A stretch of DNA of 64,000 nt, taken from contig NZ_CP009283.1 of the NCBI RefSeq assembly GCF_000758625.1, positions 509,501 to 573,500 on the forward strand, read 5' to 3'. The DNA is from Paenibacillus sp. FSL R7-0273 (GTDB lineage Bacteria; Bacillota; Bacilli; Paenibacillales; Paenibacillaceae). The position numbers and the translations under genes are program-made. Below the pieces are notes generated by a model, which did no database searches, was not told the origin of the DNA, and saw only the letters and a list, made by a program, of their open reading frames with translations. How positions within the stretch are numbered: position 1 is the stretch's first letter; every line of letters begins with the position of its first letter. Below, one piece after another: positions 52,162 through 60,355 of this stretch.

Positions 52162-53265
52162 ATGAAAGAGCTTATGGGCGTAATTAATCTTGATCATGAA
52201 CTGGACAAATTGAACGAATTAACCTATTTCCGCTGCGGGGCGGCCGTGCCTTTTGCCAGCCGTTACCGGCTGATCGATTTCGTGCTGTCGAATATGATGA
52301 GAGCGGAGCTGGAGAGTGTCGGGCTGTTTGTCCGCCGCAAATACCGTTCGCTGATGGACCATCTCGGTGACGGCAAGTCCTGGGATATGAACCGCAAGCA
52401 CGGGGGGCTGTTCATTCTGCCGCCTGACTGGAACGATCCGACGGATACATCTATCGGCGACCTGCAGCATTATCACAATAACCTCGATTTTTTCAAAAGA
52501 GCATCCGCCAAATACATTGTTTTCTCGGGAAGCCAGCATATTAATACGGTTGATCTGCAGGATGTCTTCCAGTACCATCTGGAAAAGGGGGCTGATGTCA
52601 CGCTCGTCTACAAGGCGACCGATCAGCTTCAGCCTGAGCATGACCCCTGCCTGCGGCTTGAATTAAATGAGGATAATATCGTTACCGAGATTCATCAGGA
52701 GAAGCATCATCCCAATGTGTATCTTGATATTTTCATCATGGAAAAGAAATTATTCCTGGAGCAGGTGGAGTACTGCATTGCGCACGGGGAGAGCTTCTTC
52801 TTCCGTGATGTGATTCAGAAGAACCGGGCCAACTTCAAAATTGCCGGCTATGAATATAAGGGCTATCATGCCGTTATCAATTCACTGGAGAGCTATTACA
52901 AGAATAGTCTTGAGCTTCTTAAACAGGAGAATTATCTGGGTCTGTTCAAAGAAAACCCGGTGCAGACCAAGATCAAATATGAAGCGCCCACCCGCTATCT
53001 GGACAGCGCGAACGTCACTAATTCCCTGGTGGCCAACGGCTGTATTATCGGCGGAACCGTCGAGAACAGCGTGATTTTCCGGGGCGTGCAGATCCGTGAG
53101 GGTGCGAGAATCGTCAATTCGGTCATTATGCAGAAATGTGTGATTGAAGCGAATGCGGTAATTGAAAATGTAATTATGGATAAGGACGTGCATCTCAGCA
53201 AGGACCGGATACTCGTCGGGGATAGCAAGCGTCCGTTTGTCATCGCCAAGAGCAGCAAAATTTAA
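52162..53265 (+). CDS. glgD: glucose-1-phosphate adenylyltransferase regulatory subunit GlgD
   Basis: A GlgC paralogue of 367 residues lacking the GGxGxR nucleotide motif; the N-terminus reads MGVINLDHELDKL instead. The fold is otherwise conserved (SRYRLIDFVLSN, C-terminal beta-helix). In B. subtilis and Geobacillus GlgC and GlgD form a heterotetramer with higher activity. It starts 21 bp after glgC; the ribosome site is modest, so translation may depend on glgC. Confidence 0.94.
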   Translation: MKELMGVINLDHELDKLNELTYFRCGAAVPFASRYRLIDFVLSNMMRAELESVGLFVRRKYRSLMDHLGDGKSWDMNRKHGGLFILPPDWNDPTDTSIGDLQHYHNNLDFFKRASAKYIVFSGSQHINTVDLQDVFQYHLEKGADVTLVYKATDQLQPEHDPCLRLELNEDNIVTEIHQEKHHPNVYLDIFIMEKKLFLEQVEYCIAHGESFFFRDVIQKNRANFKIAGYEYKGYHAVINSLESYYKNSLELLKQENYLGLFKENPVQTKIKYEAPTRYLDSANVTNSLVANGCIIGGTVENSVIFRGVQIREGARIVNSVIMQKCVIEANAVIENVIMDKDVHLSKDRILVGDSKRPFVIAKSSKI

Positions 53266-53369
53266 CCCCAGGATCAGCCGGGCTATGTAAGCACAGCCCG
53301 GCTGGTCCTGACTTTCCATAGAGGCCATGTATCTCATACAAATACACATCCGACTGGAGGAACCTGCTG

Positions 53370-55799
53370 TTGTTTAACGACAAAGAAAGCTTCAAGAAGG
53401 TATTCCGCGAGACACTGATCAGTAAACTCGGCAAGCCGCTGGAAGAAGCATCGAATGGTGAAGTGTACAAGATTTTGGGCAATATGATCCGTGAGAATGC
53501 AGGGAAGAACTGGGCTGATACAAACCACAAATACAAGATCAGCCAGGAGAAGCAGGTCTATTACTTCTCAATGGAATTTCTGATCGGCAGGCTGCTTGGC
53601 AATAACCTGCTGAATATGGGTGTGCTGGAGGTAGTGCGCGATGGTCTGCAGGAGCTGGGCTTCGATCTGCGCGAGGTAGAGGAGGAAGAAGCGGATGCGG
53701 GGCTGGGCAATGGCGGCCTCGGCCGGCTGGCTGCCTGTTTTCTCGATTCACTCGCCTCCCTGCAGTATGCGGGACATGGCTGCGGCATCCGTTACAAATA
53801 CGGGTTGTTTGAGCAAAAGATCGTAGACGGCTATCAGGTAGAGCTGCCTGACTACTGGCTGCAGAACGACAATGTATGGGAAGTGCGCCGGGAAGACAAA
53901 CAGGTGGAGGTCCGTTTCTGGGGCGGGATTGAGACCCGTGAAGAAAACGGCGAGCTGAAATTTGAGCATAGGGATTATGAAGCGGTACGCGCAGTGCCTT
54001 ACGATGTTCCGGTGATCGGCGCTGACCGCAAGCATGTTAATACGCTGCGCAACTGGAGTGCCGAGTCGATTACCCCGGCTTCCCGGATGTCCGGCTCGCT
54101 GGCCGGCTCGGATTATCACAAGTTCCTGGAGTATAAACGCTCCGTGGAATCCATTTCTGAATTCCTGTACCCGGATGACTCGCAGTATGAGGGCAAGCTG
54201 CTCCGGCTGAAGCAGCAGTACTTCCTGTGCAGTGCAGGCGTACAGAGTATTCTGCGCACCTTCAGCAAGACCGGAGCGCCGATTGAAGCATTGCCGGACA
54301 AAGTAGCGCTCCATATCAATGATACCCACCCGACCCTGCTGATTCCCGAGCTGATGCGGATTCTGATGGATGAGCACGGCCTCGGCTGGAACACAGCCTG
54401 GGATATGACGACCCGTATGGTTTCGTATACGAATCATACGATCCTCAGCGAAGCGCTTGAGAAATGGCCGATGAATATGGTCAAGGAGCTGCTGCCGCGG
54501 ATTTTCCTGATTATCGAGGAGATCAATGCCCGGTTTTGCGGTGAGCTGATGAGCAAATACCCCGGCGACCAGAACCGGATTAACCAGATGGCGATCATTC
54601 ATGATGATCAGGTTCGGATGGCGAACCTTGCGATTGTGGCCAGCCACAGTGTTAACGGGGTAGCCGCACTGCATACCGAAATTTTGCAGAAGCGTGAAAT
54701 GCGCTTGTTCAATGAGATGTATCCGCACCGGTTCAATAACAAAACAAATGGCATCACACACCGCCGCTGGCTGATGCATGCCAATCCTGAGCTTACCAGT
54801 CTGATCAATGATTCGATCGGTACACGCTGGATTCATCAGCCGCAGGAGATGATCGGGCTGATTAAATATAGTGAGGATGCCTCCTTCCAGGAGCAGGTTG
54901 CGGCGATCAAACGGCGCAATAAGCTGCGGCTGGCCGAGTACATCACGAAGAAGCACGGCGTTCAGGTTGACCCGGATTCAATCTTTGACGTGCAGGTCAA
55001 GCGGCTGCATGCCTATAAGCGCCAGCTGCTGAACATTCTGCATATTATGCACCTGTATAACCAGCTGAAGGATAACCCGTCTATGGATATGGTACCGCGT
55101 ACCTTTATCTTCGGGGCGAAGGCGGCGCCAAGCTATCATCTGGCGAAGCGGATCATCAAGCTGATTAACACGGTAGCTGATGTTGTGAACAAGGACCCTG
55201 ATATTAAAGGAAAGATCCGCATCTTCTTCCTGGAGAACTATTCAGTCTCGCTGGCAGAGAAGATTATTCCGGCAGCTGATGTCAGTGAACAGATCTCTAC
55301 AGCAAGTAAGGAAGCCTCCGGTACCGGGAATATGAAATTCATGATGAACGGTGCACTGACTATCGGTACGATGGACGGGGCAAATGTGGAGATGCATGAA
55401 ATGGTCGGTGACAGCAATATGTTCCTGTTCGGGCTGCGGGCGGAGCAGGTCATGGATTATCATCAGTTCGGCGGCTATCATTCCCGCGATATCTATTATG
55501 GCGACGGGCGTGTTAAGGAAGTGCTGGACCAGCTGGTAACGCCTGGGCCAATCTGCTGCAATACCCAGGAATTTGATACACTGTACCAGTCGCTGCTCGA
55601 TAATAATGACGAATTTTTTGTGCTTAAGGATTTTGCCGGCTATGTAGAGACACACGTCAAAATCGACCTTGCCTACCGCAATCAGCGTGAATGGCTGAAG
55701 AAGTCGATTGTCAACATCGGGCACTCCGGCAAATTCTCCAGCGACAATACGATCAGCCGCTATGCGGCTGAAATCTGGAGAATCAATCCGGTCAGATAA
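53370..55799 (+). CDS. glgP: glycogen phosphorylase
   Basis: An 809-residue GT35 phosphorylase releasing glucose 1-phosphate from glycogen. PLP-binding Lys656 is in EASGTGNMKFMMNGA; other landmarks are GNGGLGRLAACF, HINDTHPT and NGITHRRW. TTG start nine bases after CTGGAGG. It follows glgD by 104 bp. glgB and glgA, usually part of the same operon in Bacillus, are not here. Confidence 0.96.
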   Translation: MFNDKESFKKVFRETLISKLGKPLEEASNGEVYKILGNMIRENAGKNWADTNHKYKISQEKQVYYFSMEFLIGRLLGNNLLNMGVLEVVRDGLQELGFDLREVEEEEADAGLGNGGLGRLAACFLDSLASLQYAGHGCGIRYKYGLFEQKIVDGYQVELPDYWLQNDNVWEVRREDKQVEVRFWGGIETREENGELKFEHRDYEAVRAVPYDVPVIGADRKHVNTLRNWSAESITPASRMSGSLAGSDYHKFLEYKRSVESISEFLYPDDSQYEGKLLRLKQQYFLCSAGVQSILRTFSKTGAPIEALPDKVALHINDTHPTLLIPELMRILMDEHGLGWNTAWDMTTRMVSYTNHTILSEALEKWPMNMVKELLPRIFLIIEEINARFCGELMSKYPGDQNRINQMAIIHDDQVRMANLAIVASHSVNGVAALHTEILQKREMRLFNEMYPHRFNNKTNGITHRRWLMHANPELTSLINDSIGTRWIHQPQEMIGLIKYSEDASFQEQVAAIKRRNKLRLAEYITKKHGVQVDPDSIFDVQVKRLHAYKRQLLNILHIMHLYNQLKDNPSMDMVPRTFIFGAKAAPSYHLAKRIIKLINTVADVVNKDPDIKGKIRIFFLENYSVSLAEKIIPAADVSEQISTASKEASGTGNMKFMMNGALTIGTMDGANVEMHEMVGDSNMFLFGLRAEQVMDYHQFGGYHSRDIYYGDGRVKEVLDQLVTPGPICCNTQEFDTLYQSLLDNNDEFFVLKDFAGYVETHVKIDLAYRNQREWLKKSIVNIGHSGKFSSDNTISRYAAEIWRINPVR

Positions 55800-55819
55800 T
55801 CAGCCTGTATGAAACAAAG

Positions 55820-55862
55820 AGGCCGCAGCAGATCAGGGAGTACCTGAATCTGCGGCGGCCTT
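55820..55862. terminator. probable bidirectional terminator
   Basis: AGGCCGC...AGAT..CAGG pairs with CCTG.ATCT..GCGGCCT around a short loop, with small bulges, between convergent genes. T runs are short. Confidence 0.6.
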
Positions 55863-55878
55863 ATCTGTGGGTGCCGGC

Positions 55879-56358
55879 TTACATTACTTCGGCAATCTTG
55901 GCTGCAAATCGCTCAAGAAAGCGCCGCTCCTCGTCATCAAACCGGTGCTTGAGCGGGCTGTCAATATCAAGCACACCGAGAAGCTGATCATCCTTGATCA
56001 GCGGGACGACAATCTCGCTGTTCGATGCGGCATCGCAGGCGATATGTCCCGGGAAGGCGTGGACATCGTCAACCACAAGCGTCCGGCGCTCTGCAGCAGA
56101 CGTTCCGCAGACTCCGCGGCCCAGCGGTATACGGATGCATGCCGGAAGCCCCTGAAACGGTCCGAGGACAAGCTCCTTGCCGTCAAATAAGTAGAATCCG
56201 GCCCAGTTGGTATCCGGCATAGAGAATTTGAGCAGCGCCGAAGCATTTGCCAGATTGGCAACTGCACTCGGCTCACCCTCGATCAGTGCGGCAAGCTGTG
56301 ACAGTACGGCTTCGAACCGTTCACTGCGTGTGCCGTCATAGGGCATTGCCTGAAACAT
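55879..56358 (-). CDS. free methionine-(R)-sulfoxide reductase (GAF domain)
   Basis: A 159-residue single GAF domain protein of the fRMsr/YtsP family. The three catalytic-region cysteines are visible: LPACIRIPLGRGVCG and HIACDAASNSEIVVP. It reduces free Met-R-sulfoxide using thioredoxin. AGGAAGGTG precedes the ATG. Confidence 0.92.
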   Translation of the reverse strand: MFQAMPYDGTRSERFEAVLSQLAALIEGEPSAVANLANASALLKFSMPDTNWAGFYLFDGKELVLGPFQGLPACIRIPLGRGVCGTSAAERRTLVVDDVHAFPGHIACDAASNSEIVVPLIKDDQLLGVLDIDSPLKHRFDDEERRFLERFAAKIAEVM

Positions 56359-56567
56359 GAAGCATCACCTTCCTGTACCTTGAATCAGTAATGAAAATAT
56401 AACTGTAAATAACACCATAGTACAGCCGGACTCGGCCCGTCAAGCTTTACCGTAATTTTGCATAAATCACAATAGAAGACTTATATGGAGCTGCGGCAGT
56501 GTTTCCGCATCCTTCTGCCAGGGTAATGCTTAATATATCATAGGCTCTTGGCCGGAAGGAGTGGAAT

Positions 56568-56864
56568 ATGCGCGCCGATGTACAGAATTTGTTCATAGGA
56601 ATCCATATGCTTTATATTGCACATGAGAGGGATTTGACACTGTCGGATATGCTGCCCGAGCTTGAGAACCTGGGATACCGGGTTGCGGAACGCGAAGTGA
56701 AGCAGGAGCTGGAGCGGCTTACCCAGGAAAACTTCCTGACTGCCCATGGCGATGCTTTCAGCATTACCGGTACGGGATTGGAAGAGTTCAAACATATTCA
56801 GGAAAAGCTTCAGGTGTTATGCTCTGAGGTGCTTACTCCGGCTCAGGCGGCAGCAAAGGCTTAA
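56568..56864 (+). CDS. unrecognised 98-residue winged-helix-like protein
   Basis: A small, mostly helical protein with a pattern like a winged helix (DLTLSDMLPELENLGY, AEREVKQELERLTQENFLT, then a short beta pair SITGTGLEEFKH). No metal site or signal peptide. CGGAAGGAGTG precedes the ATG. A DNA-binding role is possible, but the family is not recognised. Confidence 0.72.
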   Translation: MRADVQNLFIGIHMLYIAHERDLTLSDMLPELENLGYRVAEREVKQELERLTQENFLTAHGDAFSITGTGLEEFKHIQEKLQVLCSEVLTPAQAAAKA

Positions 56865-57082
56865 GATAAGTATAGGCCGGCTGGCTGGTTTATGTAAAAG
56901 AATGCAATGAATTATTCAATTTATGAGCAGCGTCAGTATCAGGGCGGTCTTCCGCCCGTGCGGCGCTTTTTGTCGTGCCTGGGCCGGCCGGGAATGTCAG
57001 ACTGGCTTGTTCTTCATTTGCTCGGGGAATCCTTACATATGATGTATACTTATTATATGAAGAGAGAGGGGAGCGGAAAATC

Positions 57083-57655
57083 GTGTATATTAGCGGCGGG
57101 GTAACCCCGGTACTGCGCGGAGCCAGAATGGAGCTGCACGCTATTGATGTATCTCATGCAGCAGCCTTGTATGAGATTTGGACCCATCCGGCGGTCGGCC
57201 GCTGGCTGGAAGCCCCGCCGCTGGCCTCGCCCGCTGATGCGGAGCAGCTGATCGGGCTGCTGCTGCAAATGTCCAGGGAAGAAGAAAGCCTGCGCTGGAG
57301 TATCGTTCTTCCGGACGGGAGGATCATCGGCAGCTGCGGCTATAACCAGTGGCAGCTGGCCGGAGCATACCGGGGAGAAATCGGCTGTGAGCTGTCACCA
57401 GATTGTTGGGGACAGGGTTATATGAGGGAGGCACTGGAGCTTATACTCGATTTTGGCTTCCGCACGATGGGGTTAAACCGGATTGAAGCGTTATGCCATC
57501 CCGGCAACACAAGGGCAGCCGGGCTGTTTAGTGCGCTGGGCTTTTTGCAGGAAGGGCTGCTGCGCCAATACAGGCATACCGGTACCGGCTTTCAGGATGC
57601 GGTATTGTTTGCCCTGCTGCGCAGTGACAGACCGATTAGCCGCTTAGGGATTTAG
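57083..57655 (+). CDS. GNAT N-acetyltransferase, RimJ/RimL-like
   Basis: A 190-residue GNAT enzyme: ARMELHAIDVSHAAALYEIW at the N-terminus, acetyl-CoA loop ELSPDCWGQGYMREAL, and the late motif LGFLQEGLLRQY. RimJ/RimL-type members acetylate protein N-termini or small amines. The GTG at 57083 has GAGGGGAG upstream. Confidence 0.88.
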   Translation: MYISGGVTPVLRGARMELHAIDVSHAAALYEIWTHPAVGRWLEAPPLASPADAEQLIGLLLQMSREEESLRWSIVLPDGRIIGSCGYNQWQLAGAYRGEIGCELSPDCWGQGYMREALELILDFGFRTMGLNRIEALCHPGNTRAAGLFSALGFLQEGLLRQYRHTGTGFQDAVLFALLRSDRPISRLGI

Positions 57656-57687
57656 CGTGATAATACATAGAGGGGATCTGGATTTCA

Positions 57688-59196
57688 TTGAGTACACCAG
57701 GAGCAAGAGAGCGCAAGCTTATATTAACAGGAGTTCTGCTGGCCACCTTTTTGGCTGCCATCGAGGGAACCGTTACCGGCCCGGCCGGACCGGCAATCGT
57801 CGGTGATTTTCAGGGCATCCAGTGGCTAAGCTGGATTTTTACTGCCTATTTGCTGACGATGGCTGTTACAACGCCGATATTCGGCAAGCTGAGCGATCTG
57901 ATCGGCCGTAAGCCGGTCTTTATGGGGGGAGCGGCTGTTTTCCTGCTGGGTTCCCTGCTGTGCGGGATTTCGCAGAGCATGGGGCAGCTGATCGTGTTCC
58001 GGGCCATTCAGGGTATCGGGGCTGGCGCGCTTATTCCGGTGACCTTTACGATTATCGGAGATATATACAGCATTAAGGAGCGTGCCAAGACACAGGGGCT
58101 GCTGAGCTCCGTCTGGGGAATTTCCTCGCTTGTGGGTCCGCTGCTGGGCGGTTATGTGGTTGATTATCTGAGCTGGCGCTGGGTGTTTGTATTTAATCTC
58201 CCCTTTGGCCTGCTGTCGATTCTATTTATCGCCCGTTACCTGAAGGAAGAAAAGGTAAAACGCACGGCGAAGATTGATGTGGCCGGGGTGCTGCTGTTCG
58301 CGGCAGGTGTAAGTGCGCTGCTGTTTGCCCTTACTGCAGACGGGCAGAATCTGGCATGGACCTCTCCGCTGCTGATTGGCCTGCTGGTTACAGCGGTTAT
58401 TTTACTGGGGATATTCCTCGTTGTGGAACGCCGCGCACCGGAGCCGATGCTTCCGCTGTCCCTGTTCTCCATCCGTAATATTGCCGTGTCGACGGGAGCC
58501 AATCTGCTGGTCAGCACTTTAATTATAGGCCTGTCCACCTATATACCGTTGTGGGTGCAGGGGGTGTTCGGCAAAAGCGCGGCGCTCTCCGGTCTGCTGC
58601 TGGCCCCGATGTCTGTCGGCTGGACGGTTGGCTCCATTGCCGGAGGCCGGATGATTCTGCGCGCCGGCTCGCGCCGGACAGGCATGCTGGGATTATCCCT
58701 TATTGCCGCAGGTTCGGTTGGACTTGCGTTCATGACTGCAGGTACCTCACAGCTGATGCTTGTGGTTCTCATGCTGTTCTGCGGCGTTGGATTCGGTTAT
58801 GCATCTACTGTATTCACCATTATTGCCCAGTCCTCCGTCGGGCATGAGCAGCGCGGCGCCTCGACAGCGCTGAATACCTTCACGCGCTCACTCGGTCAGA
58901 CGGTCGGAGTCGCGGTGTTCGGCTCCTGGCTGAATCTGAGCATCGCCAGGCAGCTGGCAGCTCAGCCGGGGACTGAGGTTAGCGGAGCTGATATCAGCAG
59001 CCTGCTGAACCCGCACGGCAGCAGCACACTGACCGGCGATGCCTGGAACAGCCTGCACGGAGCGCTGGAGGGAGGCCTGCATTCCCTGTTTATCATAATG
59101 GCTGTATTGGCTGTCCTGTCACTGATTATATCCTCGGGCTTGCGCCAGGGCCTGCCTTCGCTGGGTGAGGAGATTAAACAGGTGAAGGAAGCATAG
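57688..59196 (+). CDS. MFS multidrug exporter, EmrB/QacA (DHA2) family
   Basis: A 502-residue transporter with 14 transmembrane segments. DHA2 motifs: TGPAGPAIVGDFQG near helix 1, GKLSDLIGRKPVFM (motif A), IQGIGAGALIPVTF (motif B) and GPLLGGYVVDYLSWRWVF (motif C). Drug or metabolite export by proton antiport is expected. TTG start with GAGGGGAT upstream. It follows the GNAT gene by 32 bp. Confidence 0.93.
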   Translation: MSTPGARERKLILTGVLLATFLAAIEGTVTGPAGPAIVGDFQGIQWLSWIFTAYLLTMAVTTPIFGKLSDLIGRKPVFMGGAAVFLLGSLLCGISQSMGQLIVFRAIQGIGAGALIPVTFTIIGDIYSIKERAKTQGLLSSVWGISSLVGPLLGGYVVDYLSWRWVFVFNLPFGLLSILFIARYLKEEKVKRTAKIDVAGVLLFAAGVSALLFALTADGQNLAWTSPLLIGLLVTAVILLGIFLVVERRAPEPMLPLSLFSIRNIAVSTGANLLVSTLIIGLSTYIPLWVQGVFGKSAALSGLLLAPMSVGWTVGSIAGGRMILRAGSRRTGMLGLSLIAAGSVGLAFMTAGTSQLMLVVLMLFCGVGFGYASTVFTIIAQSSVGHEQRGASTALNTFTRSLGQTVGVAVFGSWLNLSIARQLAAQPGTEVSGADISSLLNPHGSSTLTGDAWNSLHGALEGGLHSLFIIMAVLAVLSLIISSGLRQGLPSLGEEIKQVKEA

Positions 59197-59232
59197 AGCA
59201 GGGCATAAACATTATATAGTGAGCCTTAAAAG

Positions 59233-59270
59233 AAACGGCTGCACTGTCCCTCAGGATAGTGCAGCCGTTT
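59233..59270. terminator. intrinsic terminator after the MFS gene
   Basis: A 13-bp perfect inverted repeat (59233-59245 with 59258-59270), followed by TTTGTT. Confidence 0.85.
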
Positions 59271-59319
59271 GTTATTAATACCGTTGAAATGCATTGCAAC
59301 TGGCGTGATGACCCCAAAC

Positions 59320-59439
59320 AACGGTAAAAGTACCGTTAAATTAAGCGAATCCGGCGGGCTGGCAGGAAACAACGGTAAAAGTACCGTTAAATTGAGCGAA
59401 TCCGGCGTGATGACAGGCAACAACAGTAAAAGTACCGTT
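59320..59439. repeat. 51-bp tandem array, three units, class AACGGTA/TACCGTT
   Basis: Perfect or near-perfect hairpin cores AACGGTAAAAGTACCGTT lie at 59320-59337, 59371-59388 and 59422-59439 (the last with one change), exactly 51 bases apart. Linkers share AAATT.AGCGAATCCGGCG. A decayed half-core with a similar linker lies one interval upstream (59279). The array sits between the convergent MFS and MarR genes. Confidence 0.95.
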
Positions 59440-59533
59440 GTTTCCTGATAATTCCGGTATCATCGTACCTGCAGATCGGTTATATGCAGATACAATTAGT
59501 GAATTCATTCACAATAATTGATTTGCCTGTAAG

Positions 59534-60001
59534 TTATTTACGGGGCAGCGGTGAGAGCTTCTCAGCCTGCAGGCCCATCTTCTTGAGCAGGACAATCATC
59601 TGTTCCTTCTCTTCATCATTCAGTCCGCTGAAGGCCAGGTGCAGGCGCTCCGAGTATTTCGGATACATTTCACTCATTAGCTGCTCGCCTTCAGCTGTTA
59701 ATTCAGCAAAGATCACACGGCGGTCATTGGCACAAGGCTTGCGCTGCAGGTAGCCGCGTTCTTCAAGCTTATCAATGACGTAAGTGACATTGCCGCTCTG
59801 CAGCAGCAGCTTGGCTCCGATCTGTTGAATCGGCTGAGGCCCCTTGTAATATAGAACCTCCATGACGGCAAAGGCTGTAGGATTAAATCCCTCAATCTTG
59901 CTTCCGGTAACGGCATGCTCGTTAATACTCTTGAAAGACTTGGCAAATACCCGGTACAAATGCAGTGTTAACTGAGTGTCGCGTTCATAGGATTGTATCA
60001 T
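59534..60001 (-). CDS. MarR-family transcriptional regulator
   Basis: A 155-residue MarR protein: QPIQQIGAKLLLQSGNVTYVIDKLEERGYL as the helix-turn-helix and RKPCANDRRVIFAELT as the wing. One cysteine lies in the wing. GGTGGAGA precedes the ATG. Divergent from an MFS transporter gene, which it probably controls. Confidence 0.92.
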   Translation of the reverse strand: MIQSYERDTQLTLHLYRVFAKSFKSINEHAVTGSKIEGFNPTAFAVMEVLYYKGPQPIQQIGAKLLLQSGNVTYVIDKLEERGYLQRKPCANDRRVIFAELTAEGEQLMSEMYPKYSERLHLAFSGLNDEEKEQMIVLLKKMGLQAEKLSPLPRK

Positions 60002-60131
60002 GCTTCTCCACCCTCTATCGTTAGTCGTGCAGGTCGCCCTGTACGTAAGGAATCATTGATCCGGCTGCACTATTAAAGCGCAGTTAACCTTAAGATATCC
60101 TTACAATACGTCAAACAAGGGTTCAAGAACA

Positions 60132-60145
60132 TGTGATTTGTCACA
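60132..60145. promoter_or_regulatory. inverted repeat in the MarR/MFS divergent region
   Basis: TGTGATTTGTCACA has perfect five-base arms around TTTG. It lies between divergent MarR and MFS genes and is a candidate MarR site. Confidence 0.5.
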
Positions 60146-60183
60146 ATGAGCACACTTTTAATTATTAAAAATCAAACATTTTT

Positions 60184-60221
60184 TTTGACGGTGACTCTTT
60201 TTTGGGCAAAAGAGTGTCAAA
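60184..60221. other. imperfect hairpin in the MarR/MFS divergent region
   Basis: TTTGAC...ACTCTTTT pairs with AAAAGAGT-GTCAAA, with a four-base bulge on the left arm. There is no T run suited to termination. The rest of the 354-base gap holds no gene I can support. Confidence 0.5.
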
Positions 60222-60355
60222 TTTGCGCTCCGCCTCCGGCAGCAGAGGGCTTTCCGTCCCGGGAACTGCAGATAATTACAGCTGCAGATTGATGAGGAAC
60301 TGGGCAGTTTTCCCGTACTATTAATTCAAAAATGCAGATGCGGGAGGACGAAATA

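Noticed and set aside
53748..54956. 402-residue minus-strand frame inside glgP
   Set aside because: Antisense shadow of a conserved enzyme, with no domain or ribosome site.
59226..59423. 65-residue minus-strand frame with a 17-residue repeat
   Set aside because: 51 bases is 17 codons, so the repeat keeps a frame open by chance. It overlaps the MFS terminator and lacks a ribosome site.
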